DNA of 64,000 bases from JBCDCB01 sp039182735 (GCA_039182735.1 JBCDCB010000012.1:1-64000), one strand, 5' to 3'. Counted from the stretch's first letter, positions 1 to 9,967 are shown. Notes: generated by a model not told the origin, from the letters alone. Numbers and translations: made by a program.

Positions 1-2877
1 GAATCCCTGCCATGTGTTCCCCACGGTCCCGTTGTTGAGCAGCACGACGACGTCGCCAGGATTCGTGCCGTTAGGGATAGCGACGGCGAGATCGGGGTTG
101 CCGTCGCCGTTGAGATCGTCGATCGCCGCGGCGACAGGTGTGCCGTTGACGTCGAAGTTCTGCGCGGCGTCAATGGCGATGTCACCTGTGAGCGTGTCAA
201 CAACGAGACTCACGCTGACCACGCCGCGCTCGCCGGCCGAGCGCGCAACGGGATACTCGACCTTGAGGAAGCGACCGACGCCCTGGACGTCCGGGGTAAG
301 ACCGGGCAAAAACGCCACGTCGAAGCGGCCCGTGACGGCGCCCGCGTTGAGCGCGGAGATGCTGCCCAGCGGCTGGTCGCCGGGGTCGAAGGCGTTGTCG
401 AACTCGACCACGAGGCCGCCGGCGAGGTCGGCGCTGCCGAGCACGGTGAGCACGTCGCTTGCGGGGGACGCGGGGTCACCGCCGGCGCGGACGCGCAGGC
501 TACCGGTCGCAGCGCCGGTCTGTTCGAGCGTACCGAGTTGCAGATAGTCGCCGGTGATCGTCATGCCATTGCCGAGGCCGCGTGATTGGGTTGAGTCGCC
601 GCTCGGGAAGATGTCGCCGAAGTTGACGACCGTGCCGTTTACAGTGCCGTTGCCCGTGAGCGTGCCGCCGTCGAAGAGGATGACGCCCCCGAAGAGCCCG
701 ATGCCCACGTCGAGCCGGGCGCCGTCGTCCACGGCGAGCGTGCCGCTCGAGACCGAGACGATGAACGGCACGTCCACGACCGTGCCGGAGCCCGTGATGG
801 TCATATCGCCCGTCGCGCCGGGGAGCGCGCCGAGATCGATCGCCAGCGCGAAGGCCGAGGCGCCGCCCGAAACCGTGAACGACCCCGCACCCTGCAGCCC
901 GACGACGAGATCGTCGCGGACCTCGAAGTCCGACGTCGGCCCCGTGATCACAAGGTCGCCGCTTGATCCGGCGAATCGGCCGATCTCCGCGAACTCCGCG
1001 ACCATCCGCCCGTCGCGGAGGGTGAGCGACGCGTCGTCGCCCGGATCCTGTCCGACGATCAGCGGCGACTCGACGAGCGATCCGAGCGTGTACGTGAAGG
1101 CCCCCATGTCGAACGTGACGTCGCCGTCGAGCACGCGGAGCGCAAACGTCTCGATGTCCGACGGGAACTGCACCGAGTAGGTCGCGCCGAGCTCGAAGAC
1201 GGCGGTGTTCCCGATGCCGGCGATGCCGGGGAACCAGTTGGCCGGCGTCTCGAAGTCACCGCCGACAGCGCTCTGCCACAGTCGGTCTCCTGGGCAGTCC
1301 TGGCACGCCGGGACCTCAAACGCGCCGAGATCTGCCACGGGTGCGGGCCCCGGTCCGGTATCAGTGACCGTTTCGATGTCGACACGTCTCGGAAATCCCG
1401 CGACATCGATCGGGATCGGCTCGCCAACGTCGCCGTCATTGTCGGCGTCATCGACATCCGATCCCGCTTCGAAACTCCAGAACGCGAGCGTGCCGGTTTC
1501 CTCACCGGCGTCGATCGCTCCCGATTGGATCGACGGGATCAGGCTGTCATCGAGCGTACCAAGCACACCATCCGCACCCGCGGGATCGAGAAACAGAGCC
1601 TGCGACCCGCCCGTGATAGACCTCCCGATCGAGTTGATCGACTGAAACCCGTTTGCGCTCGCGGACGTCGGGCCTTGAGACGCGTCGATGATCGCGCTCC
1701 ACGCCGTCGTCTGCGGATTCCCGTTCCCAGCGCCCAGATTTCTCACCTGCACGACTTGCCCGTCAGGGGCAATCACCGGACCGGCGACCGAACAACTCAA
1801 CAGCCTCAAAGCGCAGAACGGATCCCCGATACCACCGGCATCACCACGAATAATCAGGAGCGCTTCGAGATCTGTCCCGGATGCACCGCTCGACGTGAAG
1901 ACACATCCATAGACGTTGATGTCCAGCGAAAAGTCATTCTCCGTGCTCGAAACCCATACCGACGGCAGCAGCATGGTGTCTGCAAACCGTGAGTTCGCGA
2001 TCGCGAAGCGTCGGACCTTCGTCACCATGTGTGCAAACTCGGTGTCTCGAAAGGTCACGGCGATGCCCCCGGTGTTGCTCTGAAATCTACAACCATCGAC
2101 GACCGTCGTCGGAAGGCTCGCCGGAATGTCATTGTTGCCGTCCCACGTGAGCCTGAGCACACCAGAAGGCGCGTTTGTGGAAGACACCGCGGGAGGCGAG
2201 AGGATCACATTGTCACGAAAGATGCTGTTCTTCATGCGTGACCCAGAGGCCTCCGCATCGAGTGCGGACGCAAGGCCGCTCGTCACACGATTCGAGTCGA
2301 CGAGACATCCGTCGAGTGTCACAGCACGCGTCGGGCCGCTGATCGCCGCCACGTCTATCCCTTCGAGTGCGGTCACGCGGAGCGATTCCAACAGTTCCCC
2401 GCCATCCAGGTGAATCAGCCCCGTGCTGTTGTCGAGTCGATTGCCAACAAGACCGACGTCATTCGCTTGAAGATCGCCGCTCAAAACAGCGTTGAACGCG
2501 TTCGCCGGATCTCGGTGGTCGAGCGATGACTCATTGCCGACAAAGCCACCGCGCATCGCACCCACCGATTGCCCAAAGACGAACCGAGCAAGCCGGTCCC
2601 CGCTCCCCGGTGTGACCCCCTGATCGTTCACGTACCCGCCGTCGGGCATGTACGTGCCCTCGGCGATCCAGACTTCGATGGGCGTCGGCAGCGAACCTGC
2701 GGCGGACAGCGCGTCCTGCAGGTGGACATACGCCGTCGCCCAGCTCGTGCCGTCGGGCGTTGCCGCCGTCGAGTCGGCGTCCACATAGACGATCGTCTGC
2801 GCCGGGCTCGCGGACGCGAAACCAGCGAGCACGAGGACCTGGGCGAACAAGGAAAGCGAACGGGATCGCATCGGCAT
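1..2877 (-). CDS. Secreted right-handed beta-helix / FG-GAP repeat protein (3' end off the window)
   Basis: The frame stays open from an ATG at 2877 to the left edge (959 codons visible), so the C-terminus is missing. The N-terminus is a signal peptide ending near SPAQ. Next comes a 'YVDADST...GTSWATAYVHLQDAL' segment, the usual opening of planctomycete polymorphic beta-helix proteins. A long beta-helix region follows, closing near 'ADLGAFEV', then a 'GGDFETPANWFPG' repeat module of the autotransporter-like type. The last visible residues are an FG-GAP/VCBS-like calcium-loop repeat ('DLNGDGNPDLAVAIP'). The role is probably a surface or secreted adhesin or polysaccharide-binding protein; no enzymatic motif was recognised. 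An in-frame ATG at 2871 is an alternative start. Confidence 0.85.
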   Translation of the reverse strand, partial: MPMRSRSLSLFAQVLVLAGFASASPAQTIVYVDADSTAATPDGTSWATAYVHLQDALSAAGSLPTPIEVWIAEGTYMPDGGYVNDQGVTPGSGDRLARFVFGQSVGAMRGGFVGNESSLDHRDPANAFNAVLSGDLQANDVGLVGNRLDNSTGLIHLDGGELLESLRVTALEGIDVAAISGPTRAVTLDGCLVDSNRVTSGLASALDAEASGSRMKNSIFRDNVILSPPAVSSTNAPSGVLRLTWDGNNDIPASLPTTVVDGCRFQSNTGGIAVTFRDTEFAHMVTKVRRFAIANSRFADTMLLPSVWVSSTENDFSLDINVYGCVFTSSGASGTDLEALLIIRGDAGGIGDPFCALRLLSCSVAGPVIAPDGQVVQVRNLGAGNGNPQTTAWSAIIDASQGPTSASANGFQSINSIGRSITGGSQALFLDPAGADGVLGTLDDSLIPSIQSGAIDAGEETGTLAFWSFEAGSDVDDADNDGDVGEPIPIDVAGFPRRVDIETVTDTGPGPAPVADLGAFEVPACQDCPGDRLWQSAVGGDFETPANWFPGIAGIGNTAVFELGATYSVQFPSDIETFALRVLDGDVTFDMGAFTYTLGSLVESPLIVGQDPGDDASLTLRDGRMVAEFAEIGRFAGSSGDLVITGPTSDFEVRDDLVVGLQGAGSFTVSGGASAFALAIDLGALPGATGDMTITGSGTVVDVPFIVSVSSGTLAVDDGARLDVGIGLFGGVILFDGGTLTGNGTVNGTVVNFGDIFPSGDSTQSRGLGNGMTITGDYLQLGTLEQTGAATGSLRVRAGGDPASPASDVLTVLGSADLAGGLVVEFDNAFDPGDQPLGSISALNAGAVTGRFDVAFLPGLTPDVQGVGRFLKVEYPVARSAGERGVVSVSLVVDTLTGDIAIDAAQNFDVNGTPVAAAIDDLNGDGNPDLAVAIPNGTNPGDVVVLLNNGTVGNTWQGF

Positions 2878-3045
2878 GGCGTGGCTCTCTCGGGTGCGAA
2901 ACAAGGCGAACATCCCAAGCCTTCGCGAAGGAGCCTCATCAGATGGCACCCGGCGCAAACACTTGCGGAATCCTCACATTGTGCCGCCCGGAGAGCGTCA
3001 GGCGAGCGATTTCCTCGATCGCCCGCGCCGAACCCGCCCAACCGC

Positions 3046-3609
3046 TCAGAACGAGACCTGCGGCACCTCCCGCGCCGCCTCGTTCTTCAGCTCGAAGTAC
3101 TGCGCCTTCTTGAAGTTGAACATCCCCGCGATGAAGTTCGTCGGCACCGACTCCACCTTTGTGTTCAGCTCGCGCACGTTCCCGTTGTAGAACCGCAGCG
3201 CCGCCTGCACACGGTCCTCGGTGTTCGCCAGTTCGCTCTGCAGGTTGCTGAAGTTCTCGCTCGCCTTCAGGTCCGGGTACGCCTCCATGCGCACGCTGAT
3301 CTGCCCGAGCGCGCCCGCCAGCCTGCTCTCGACGTCGAGCTGCTCCGCCGTGGCCTCACCCGGTCGCAACCGCTCGGCCTCTTCGCGCAGCGCCGTCACC
3401 TGCTCGAGCAGCTCACGCTCGTGCGTCATGTAGCCCTTCACCGTGTTCACCAGGTTGGGGATCAGGTCGTGGCGACGCTGCAGCTCGGTATCGACGCCCG
3501 ACCATGACTCGCGCACGTGCTGCCGCGCACTCACAAGACTGTTGTAGAGACCCGCCACGATGACCGCGAGGATCACCACGACCACGCCGAGCACAATCAG
3601 ACCTTCCAT
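3046..3609 (-). CDS. lemA: LemA family protein
   Basis: 187 residues, the normal size for LemA. An N-terminal membrane helix (about residues 3-24) is followed by the family signature 'YNSLVSARQHVRESWSGVD' and 'RRHDLIPNLVNTVKGY', then a long helical domain. LemA proteins are membrane-anchored coiled-coil proteins of poorly defined function, often encoded beside DUF3137 or TPM-domain proteins. The gene lies 18 bases downstream of the DUF3137-like gene on the same strand, so the two are probably co-transcribed. An A/G-rich Shine-Dalgarno sequence (AAGGGG) precedes the ATG. Confidence 0.93.
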   Translation of the reverse strand: MEGLIVLGVVVVILAVIVAGLYNSLVSARQHVRESWSGVDTELQRRHDLIPNLVNTVKGYMTHERELLEQVTALREEAERLRPGEATAEQLDVESRLAGALGQISVRMEAYPDLKASENFSNLQSELANTEDRVQAALRFYNGNVRELNTKVESVPTNFIAGMFNFKKAQYFELKNEAAREVPQVSF

Positions 3610-3627
3610 CCGCCGCCCCTTCCGTTG

Positions 3628-4428
3628 CTACCCGGCAGTGCGTCCACGCCGACTCTCGCTCGACGAACCGCCCGCCTCCAACACCGGCGGGAGCCCACGC
3701 CGCGCACGCTCCCGGTTCACCATCACACGCGGGACCTGCGCCAGCAGGCCCAGCACGAACCGCACCTTCGCGTCGTACCGCTCCGGCGTCACCTTGCCCC
3801 GCTGCCACACGTACAGCGTGGGCCCGTACGCCTCGATCGTCCACCCCGGGTGCGCGCGCAGGTACCGCATCACGTTGTGATCGATCAGGTCGTATGCGTC
3901 CTGTCGGCTCGCCGCGCTCACGTGAAAACGCTTCGAGAAGTCCGGGTCCTCGAAGTCGATGTCATCGAACCCGATCGCACCCGCGAACCGATCGCCCCAA
4001 TGCTCGTCTCGGATCACCAGATGCCCGAGATCGATCCCCGGCGTCAGCCTGCCGCACGTGAAGTAGTAGTGCTGCGTGCTGCTGTTCTTCCCGCTGTTGC
4101 GTGTCACCGCGTAGTGGTACTCGCACAGCTCGACCACCGTGTCGTGCTCGAGCCCGGGGATCGTGGACTCGAACGAACGGCGCGCGCTGTACCGGCTGTA
4201 CCGCGAGTGCCCGCGCTTGCAGATGTCGAGGTTGTACGAGAACTGCCCGCGCCGCTTGCCCGGGTCGTATTCCCAGCCGCCGGCGTGCGCCCACGCGAGC
4301 ATCGCCTCGCGCCGCTTCTTCTCCGCTTGCCACGAGAAGTACCCGATCGCCGCGACGACGATCGCCACGATCGCGAAGAAGATCCCGGGGAACGCCTCGC
4401 CGAGCGTGATGGACGCCGCCCATTGCAT
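3628..4428 (-). CDS. DUF3137-like membrane protein, LemA partner
   Basis: I chose the ATG giving 'MQWAASITLGEAFPG'; an upstream in-frame start at 4464 would add 12 residues. One membrane helix lies near residues 10-32, followed by a cytoplasmic domain. The segment 'DFEDPDFSKRFHVSAASRQDAY' resembles the DUF3137 family, whose genes commonly neighbour lemA. The C-terminus is Ser/Arg-rich and looks disordered. The gene sits between the M14 peptidase gene (63-base gap) and lemA (18-base gap). Function is unknown, and the family assignment rests on motif resemblance and context only. Confidence 0.7.
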   Translation of the reverse strand: MQWAASITLGEAFPGIFFAIVAIVVAAIGYFSWQAEKKRREAMLAWAHAGGWEYDPGKRRGQFSYNLDICKRGHSRYSRYSARRSFESTIPGLEHDTVVELCEYHYAVTRNSGKNSSTQHYYFTCGRLTPGIDLGHLVIRDEHWGDRFAGAIGFDDIDFEDPDFSKRFHVSAASRQDAYDLIDHNVMRYLRAHPGWTIEAYGPTLYVWQRGKVTPERYDAKVRFVLGLLAQVPRVMVNRERARRGLPPVLEAGGSSSESRRGRTAG

Positions 4429-4491
4429 TGCGGGAAATGTACCCAAACGTGCGCATGCGGACACGTCCCGATGCCCACGCGATCCGACGCG

Positions 4492-7152
4492 TCAGTACGA
4501 CGCGCCGTTCATAACCAGACGCATCAGGAAGCCCATGCCCGCGTGCTGGAAGGAGCGGATCGTCGGGTCGTCGGCCACGCAGATGACGTTGCCGCGCCCC
4601 ATCGAGTGATGTGTCACAAAGGGCGTCCCCGCCAGCCGCTCGGTGTTGCGCTCGGAGATCGCGCCGCTGATGACCGGTTCGTCCGCGTAGCGTGCGATCA
4701 CGAACCCGTCGTCCGCCACCGGCAGCACATGATCGCCCCGGCGCACCACGCCCAGCCACTCGCCCATCCCGCCGTTGATCGGGTGCGTCGCGTCGAGCTC
4801 GACGAGCATCATGACGCCCGAGACACGGTCCTCGACGCCGCGCGCACGCCGCTCCTGATAACTGAGTTTCTTGAGCGGTTCGCGCTCCGCGTTCGACGCA
4901 CCATCGGGTTCTTCCGAAGCGTCGTAGTCTTCACCGGGCCGGCGATCCTCACCCTCCTGGTGTTCGAGCCCGAGCAGCTCTTCGCTCGCCCACAGCGCTG
5001 CGCGACGCGTCGCGACCAGTGTCCCGCCGGCGCGCACCCAGTCTTTCAGACGATCGACGCCCGAATCACCAAGCTCGCGCGCGATCGAACCGCCCGAACC
5101 GTCCGGCAGCACGATCGTGTCGTACCGATCCAGATCGATCGAACGCATCCGCTCAAGATCCACCGTGCTGTGCGGCACCGGGAAGTTCACGTCCATCGTG
5201 TGCCAGTGCTGACCGAACGAGAGCGCGCTGAACGCCCCGCCCCGCGCCAGCAGGATTTCCGGCCGCTCGAACCGACGGTTGCTGTTGTTGCCCAGCGCGG
5301 GCCCGTCATCGGGGATGCCGTCGCCCGCGCGCAGCACGTTGAACCCGTGCGCAACACAATCGCTCTCGAAGGCCTCGAGCGCCGCGTGATCGTTCCGCAG
5401 CGCATGGATCACGAGCGAGCCCGTCGCGAACGAGCGATCGCCAATCGTGAACGGGTCGCCCGCGAGCCGCGCAAAGAGCCCGTGCTCGGCGACCAACCCG
5501 AGCGCCACCGGGAACCGGTGCGATGCGGAATCCACCAGCAACGCGATATCACCCGACCCACGCACCGCCGACTCGCCCGGCGCCCAAGACTCGATCAACT
5601 CCGTGCGGAACGACGGCGCCTCCGTCAACTCCCACGCCTCCAGCGCGAGGCTCGCCGGCCACGTCCAACTCGTGATGTCATACGTGTCCGGGTCCTCGAC
5701 GAAGGTGTTGCGCTCGAGCACCGTGCGCGCGAGCAGCCCCATCGGCTGCCCCGCGTCGATGAACCACGACGTCTCGGGCACCTCGACGCCGTCCCGCGCC
5801 ACGCCGTCGCGGTAGTGCCGCGCGCCATTCACGCGCGCGTCGTCCAAGATCGCGCGCACCTCGACGCCGTGCGCCGCGCACCACGCCCACAGCAGGCGGA
5901 GCTTCTCGATATCGTTCGCCGCACTGATCACGAAGCCCTTCGGCCCGTCTTCTTCGGGTTCCATCGACTCCGCGAAGTACCGGTGGAAGCGCTCGAGCTG
6001 CTCGCGTTTGCGCTCCGCCGTCGCCTCGACGTAGTTCATGCTGACCACGAACTGCTGCCGCGTGCGCTCGCGGAATGTCAGCAGGCGCCGGTCCTCATCG
6101 AACTCGATCGAGAGACCCGCGCGGCTGTGCCCGCCCTTCTCGATCAACAACCCGACCGCGCCGTGATAGCACGGCAGCACCTTGCCGTACCCCGGATACA
6201 AGTAATCGAACCGCTCCGCCGTCGCGTAAACCAGGCGCTGCGCATCGAACGCGTCGGCGTTCTGCCTGCCGTACCACTTGATCCACTCTTTCGTCTCGTC
6301 CGTGATGTTCGCGTGGTACGGCGTGTCACCCTCTCCAAAGAAGTAAGGCGACGTGTACCCCTGCTCATGAAAGTCGATGTGCAGCTGCGGCAGGTACTCG
6401 CGGTACACCCCGAGCCGCGTCACCGACTCCGGCTGCGTCAGCCATACCCAATCACGGTTCAGGTCGAACAGGTAGTGGTTCGTCCGCCCCTGCGGCCACG
6501 GCTCCCAGTGCTCACTCGAATCCGGGTTCGCGTCCGGCGACACGCCCATCTCGTTCTCATACCACGCCACGTACCGCTGCCGACCGTCCGGATTCAGGCA
6601 CGGATCGATCACCACGACCACGTCGTCCAGCACGCGCGCCACATCGTCGCTGCGCGCGCTCGCCAGCGCATACAACGCCATCACCCCGGCATCCATCGTC
6701 GAGGGCTCGTTCCCGTGCACGTTGTACGAAAACCACACGATGGCCGGGTTATCCCGTGCGATGCGGCGCGCGTCCGCGGCGCTCGTGTTGCGCGGATCGG
6801 CGAGCCGGCGGTTCGCCTCGAGGATCTCATCAAGACGCTCGATGTTTGCTGCGGACGACAACGCCGCGATCAGCAGCGGACGCCCCTGGTGCGACTCGCC
6901 GTAGCGATGCACGTGCACGCGACCGTTCGTCTCGCCCAGATGCTCGACGTACGTCACCACCGCGTGGTGGCGCATGAACCGCTCGCCAACCTCGAACCCG
7001 AAGTGCTCACGCGGCGTGCGCACCTCCGGATCGGGATTCAACCCATCGAAGTACTCAAAGGGCGGCGCCTCTGCCACGCCGGGCAGCGTTTGCGCCAACG
7101 ACGGAGCGGACACGAACAGCAACACAGCAACGAGCGAGCGAACGATGCGCAC
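4492..7152 (-). CDS. Secreted M14 family zinc carboxypeptidase
   Basis: 886 residues with an N-terminal signal peptide (cleavage near 'SLAQ', residue 20). The peptidase M14 domain covers roughly residues 55-380. Zinc ligands are visible as H146 and E149 in 'VHGNEPS' and H262 in 'HIDFHEQG'; substrate-binding Arg candidates lie in 'NPDGRQR' and 'DLNRDW'. The second half (about 400-886) is a non-catalytic region with a gatekeeper-like Rossmann/GATase appearance, as in other large M14 proteins of this type. The GTG start at 7152 is supported by a strong AGGAGG seven bases upstream. It probably degrades peptides outside the cytoplasm. Confidence 0.9.
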   Translation of the reverse strand: MRIVRSLVAVLLFVSAPSLAQTLPGVAEAPPFEYFDGLNPDPEVRTPREHFGFEVGERFMRHHAVVTYVEHLGETNGRVHVHRYGESHQGRPLLIAALSSAANIERLDEILEANRRLADPRNTSAADARRIARDNPAIVWFSYNVHGNEPSTMDAGVMALYALASARSDDVARVLDDVVVVIDPCLNPDGRQRYVAWYENEMGVSPDANPDSSEHWEPWPQGRTNHYLFDLNRDWVWLTQPESVTRLGVYREYLPQLHIDFHEQGYTSPYFFGEGDTPYHANITDETKEWIKWYGRQNADAFDAQRLVYATAERFDYLYPGYGKVLPCYHGAVGLLIEKGGHSRAGLSIEFDEDRRLLTFRERTRQQFVVSMNYVEATAERKREQLERFHRYFAESMEPEEDGPKGFVISAANDIEKLRLLWAWCAAHGVEVRAILDDARVNGARHYRDGVARDGVEVPETSWFIDAGQPMGLLARTVLERNTFVEDPDTYDITSWTWPASLALEAWELTEAPSFRTELIESWAPGESAVRGSGDIALLVDSASHRFPVALGLVAEHGLFARLAGDPFTIGDRSFATGSLVIHALRNDHAALEAFESDCVAHGFNVLRAGDGIPDDGPALGNNSNRRFERPEILLARGGAFSALSFGQHWHTMDVNFPVPHSTVDLERMRSIDLDRYDTIVLPDGSGGSIARELGDSGVDRLKDWVRAGGTLVATRRAALWASEELLGLEHQEGEDRRPGEDYDASEEPDGASNAEREPLKKLSYQERRARGVEDRVSGVMMLVELDATHPINGGMGEWLGVVRRGDHVLPVADDGFVIARYADEPVISGAISERNTERLAGTPFVTHHSMGRGNVICVADDPTIRSFQHAGMGFLMRLVMNGASY

Positions 7153-7214
7153 GGCAAACCTCCTCGATCACCCGGCAAACGCCGGGTCGAAGAGGGTACA
7201 CGCCCGCGCTCAAG

Positions 7215-8330
7215 TCAGCCCTCGGAACCCTCGTACTCGTCGAGTCGCGACTGGTACTCCGCCTTCGCCGCGCCGTCTTGTTCGAGTTCGATCGCCCTCT
7301 TCGCGTGCTCGATCGCGTTCTCACGATCACCCATCGCGAAGTAGACAGCGCCCAGCGTGTCAAGGAAGTTCGCGTTCTCGCCCTTGGTCACCGCGACGGC
7401 CTTCTTCGCCGCCTTCAGCGCGAGCTCCAGGTCCTGCTTCTCCGGCGGGAGTTGCGTCGCGATGCCCCACGCCACGTTGTCCAGCGCGTCGGGCTGCTCC
7501 GCGAGCACGCCGTCGATGTGCGCGCCGAGGAACTCGCTCGCCATCTCGTCCGCCTCAAGCGTCATCAGCAGCGCGCCGTACGCGCTCGGGACCACACCCG
7601 CGTACTTGCCCGGCATCAACTCCACCGCGTTGTTGACCGCGTCTACGAACGCCTGCGCATCGCCCGACTGCATCGCCGCCGTCGCGCGCTGCATCGCTTC
7701 TTCCGCCTTCGCGGCGTTGCGATACTCCGCCGCCCACGCGTTGAGGTCATACGTCCCGGCGACCATCTGCTCGAGCGCCTGGTCCATCCCCGCCATCGGG
7801 TGACCGAACCACGCCAGCCGACCCTCGCGGTCCACGATCATCGTCGTCGGGATCCCGTTCAATCCAAGCGCACGCATGTACGTGGTCGCCGCGCGATCGT
7901 TCACGTCTTCGACCACCGCGAACTTCGGGTACGGCATGCGTGCGTCGCTCGCCTGCACGCGCTTCTCCAGCCACGGGCCGGGGCGGTCCATGTTGTCGCG
8001 CTGCCAGATATGCACGCCGATCACCTCGACGTTCTGGTCCGCGTACTTCGCCTGCAAGTCGTTCATGTGCGGCATCGCGGCGATGCACGGGCCGCACCAC
8101 GTGCTCCAGAAGTCAAGCACATAAATCGTGCCCGACTCGAACGTCTCACTCTTCTTGCCCTGCACCCAGTTGAGCCCCGTGAGCGGCGGCATCCGCTCGC
8201 CCGGCGCCACCCTCATCACCGCATTCGTGGCCTCGACCGCCTCCTGCGCACGCGCCACGCTCGCGGGAACAAGAACGCCCGCGGACATCGTCGCGGCGAG
8301 AAGGGTGACTGCGAATCGCGTGCTGCTCAT
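7215..8330 (-). CDS. TlpA-like thioredoxin-fold protein with C-terminal TPR region
   Basis: The ATG at 8330 follows AGGAGC and gives a signal peptide (MSSTRFAVTLL...SVARAQ). The thioredoxin-fold domain carries the redox motif WCGPC at residues 78-82 and the cis-Pro region 'LNGIPTTMIVDREG'. From about residue 200 the protein is helical, with TPR-like repeats near the C-terminus ('FLDTLGAVYFAMGDRENAIEHAKRAIEL' region). It probably reduces or resolves disulfides in exported proteins. It lies 40 bases downstream of the TVP38-like gene and 62 bases upstream of the M14 peptidase gene, so the three may form one operon. Confidence 0.88.
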   Translation of the reverse strand: MSSTRFAVTLLAATMSAGVLVPASVARAQEAVEATNAVMRVAPGERMPPLTGLNWVQGKKSETFESGTIYVLDFWSTWCGPCIAAMPHMNDLQAKYADQNVEVIGVHIWQRDNMDRPGPWLEKRVQASDARMPYPKFAVVEDVNDRAATTYMRALGLNGIPTTMIVDREGRLAWFGHPMAGMDQALEQMVAGTYDLNAWAAEYRNAAKAEEAMQRATAAMQSGDAQAFVDAVNNAVELMPGKYAGVVPSAYGALLMTLEADEMASEFLGAHIDGVLAEQPDALDNVAWGIATQLPPEKQDLELALKAAKKAVAVTKGENANFLDTLGAVYFAMGDRENAIEHAKRAIELEQDGAAKAEYQSRLDEYEGSEG

Positions 8331-8370
8331 GGATGCTCCTCTCGGCGCGCGGATCGCGCACCGTTGCTGT

Positions 8371-9180
8371 TCACTCCTGCGAACCGCCCTCGGCGGCGCG
8401 TTGTTCATCGGATTGTTCGAGTTCCACCGCCAACGCGTTCCGGGCCCACCGACCAAAGACCTGAATCAACGCAAAAAACACCGCGATCCCGATCCCGATC
8501 CCGACCCACTTGACCCACGCGTCCTGCGCCAACGCGTCCTTCGAGAGCCCCTCCGCCGCCTCCGCCGCAGCCGCGCCGATGAAGACCGCCAGCAGCGTCC
8601 GCGGCGCGATCCCCACCGCCGTCCCGATCGCGTACGGCAGCAGCGGCACACGCGTCGTGCTCATCACAAGATTCGTCATCGCGAAGGGCGAGTTCGGCGG
8701 GAAGCGGATTAACGTCACCAGCCACAACTGCGTCAGCAGCCCGCGGTCCACCAGCGCCTTGCGCACGATCCGCGCGCGCGCAGACGCCTCGATCGCGCCC
8801 ATCACGCCCTTCCGCGCCAGCGCGCCCGCTACGACGTATCCAACGAGCGACCCGAAGACCACGCCGAACATCGCCGCGCCCGAACCGAACGCCGCCCCGA
8901 AGAAGAACCCCGCCACGCCGCTCATCGCGTAGGTCGGCATCAGCGCGATGCCCGTGAGGATCGCAAAGAGCAGCGCGTACACGATCACGCCCGCCACGCC
9001 CTGCGCCTGCACCCACTCCTGGATCGCCGCCGCCAGCCCGAGCAGCGCAAACCCGCCCAGCGCCGGCATCAGGAGCCACACCACCGCGAGCCCCGTCGCC
9101 CACGGCCCGAGCCGTCGCGCCACGTCCAGTGCCAGCTCCGCGAAGCCCGACTCACCGCCCTGTTTCGTCTCGTCGTTCAC
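8371..9180 (-). CDS. TVP38/TMEM64 (VTT/DedA-like) family membrane protein
   Basis: Polytopic protein of about 269 residues with five to six hydrophobic segments. The family core 'GVAGFFFGAAFGSGAAMFGVVFGSLVGY' region and 'LIRFPPNSPFAMTN...LLPYAIGTAVGIAPRT' match the SNARE-associated (VTT) domain. These proteins are membrane proteins linked to lipid or ion homeostasis. The GTG at 9180 ('VNDETKQGG') is the likely start. The frame extends 37 codons further upstream, but that stretch is Arg-rich and overlaps the promoter region of the divergent gene at 9335. It ends 40 bases before the thioredoxin gene. Confidence 0.82.
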   Translation of the reverse strand: MNDETKQGGESGFAELALDVARRLGPWATGLAVVWLLMPALGGFALLGLAAAIQEWVQAQGVAGVIVYALLFAILTGIALMPTYAMSGVAGFFFGAAFGSGAAMFGVVFGSLVGYVVAGALARKGVMGAIEASARARIVRKALVDRGLLTQLWLVTLIRFPPNSPFAMTNLVMSTTRVPLLPYAIGTAVGIAPRTLLAVFIGAAAAEAAEGLSKDALAQDAWVKWVGIGIGIAVFFALIQVFGRWARNALAVELEQSDEQRAAEGGSQE

Positions 9181-9334
9181 GCCGAGAGCGTACCCGCTCG
9201 CGTTTTCCGGGCGGGTTTCGACCCCAAACTCCACACTTCTCGGACGATCCCCTTGTCGCCCACGCGAATCGTGGCACCCTTTCCTCCGCACAGGGTCCCG
9301 TCAGGACCCGACATCGAAAGAGGAGATTCCCACC

Positions 9335-9967
9335 ATGAACCGCTTCGTGTTCTTCGCTGCCGCTGCGCTCGCGCCGGCTTCGCTCGCCTCCGCCATCGTC
9401 GGCTTCGACTTCAACGACGGACCCCAGGGCTGGACATCGCCCGAAGGCATCCTCGGCCACGAACCCTTCAACGACGGCACCGGCGGCAACCTCATCGCCG
9501 ACCTCGGCACCATCGTTGCGCCAGACATGATCGTGGCACCGGACATGATCGTCGCGCCCGACATGGTCCAGTCCCCCGACTTCTACAGCACCGCCATGAA
9601 CGGCCTCGAAGAAGCCTTCACCTTCAACGTCTCCGTCACCGGCGGCGCACCCAACGGCGCCATCGCCTGGGGGCTCAAGCTCGTCAACGACAACCAGGAA
9701 GAGATCATCGGCCCGATGTTCTTCAACGGCTCGCTCGGCGAGGACTTCACCCAGATCGGCACACTCATCAACGGCAACTCGTTCCTCATGTCCGATCAGG
9801 CCCTCGGCGACTTCCTGCTCGACCTCAACCAGATCGCCATCATCGCGCTAGTGACCGACGGCAACGAGTACGAAATCCGCATCGACGACGTCCAGCTCAC
9901 GCCGGCCCCCGGCGCGCTCGCCGCGATGGGCCTCGCGGGCCTCGCCGCCTCGCGCCGACGCCGCTGA
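9335..9967 (+). CDS. PEP-CTERM-like secreted protein with IVAPDM repeats
   Basis: 210 residues with a signal peptide (MNRFVFFAAAALAPASLASA) and an acidic beta-rich body. The C-terminal sorting tail is 'PAPGALAAMGLAGLAASRRRR': a Pro-rich motif, a hydrophobic helix and an Arg cluster, as in exosortase substrates of Phycisphaerae. Residues 60-77 are three copies of the hexapeptide IVAPDM. The start follows GAGGAGA, and a strong hairpin terminator lies about 40 bases after the stop. It is a likely substrate of the exosortase encoded at 46414-47415. The biochemical role is unknown. Confidence 0.85.
   Translation: MNRFVFFAAAALAPASLASAIVGFDFNDGPQGWTSPEGILGHEPFNDGTGGNLIADLGTIVAPDMIVAPDMIVAPDMVQSPDFYSTAMNGLEEAFTFNVSVTGGAPNGAIAWGLKLVNDNQEEIIGPMFFNGSLGEDFTQIGTLINGNSFLMSDQALGDFLLDLNQIAIIALVTDGNEYEIRIDDVQLTPAPGALAAMGLAGLAASRRRR
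9512..9565 (+). repeat. Three 18-base tandem repeats encoding IVAPDM
   Basis: Three consecutive in-frame 18-base units each encode Ile-Val-Ala-Pro-Asp-Met. They differ mainly at synonymous positions (for example gttgcg/gtggca/gtcgcg), so the peptide is conserved better than the DNA. They lie in the PEP-CTERM-like gene and are followed by a degenerate copy (VQSPD). Confidence 0.9.

Noticed and set aside
3517..7344. A 1275-codon plus-strand open frame opposite the M14 peptidase and its neighbours
   Set aside because: Arg/His/Pro-rich shadow of GC-rich minus-strand genes; no family signature, and it crosses several well-supported genes.
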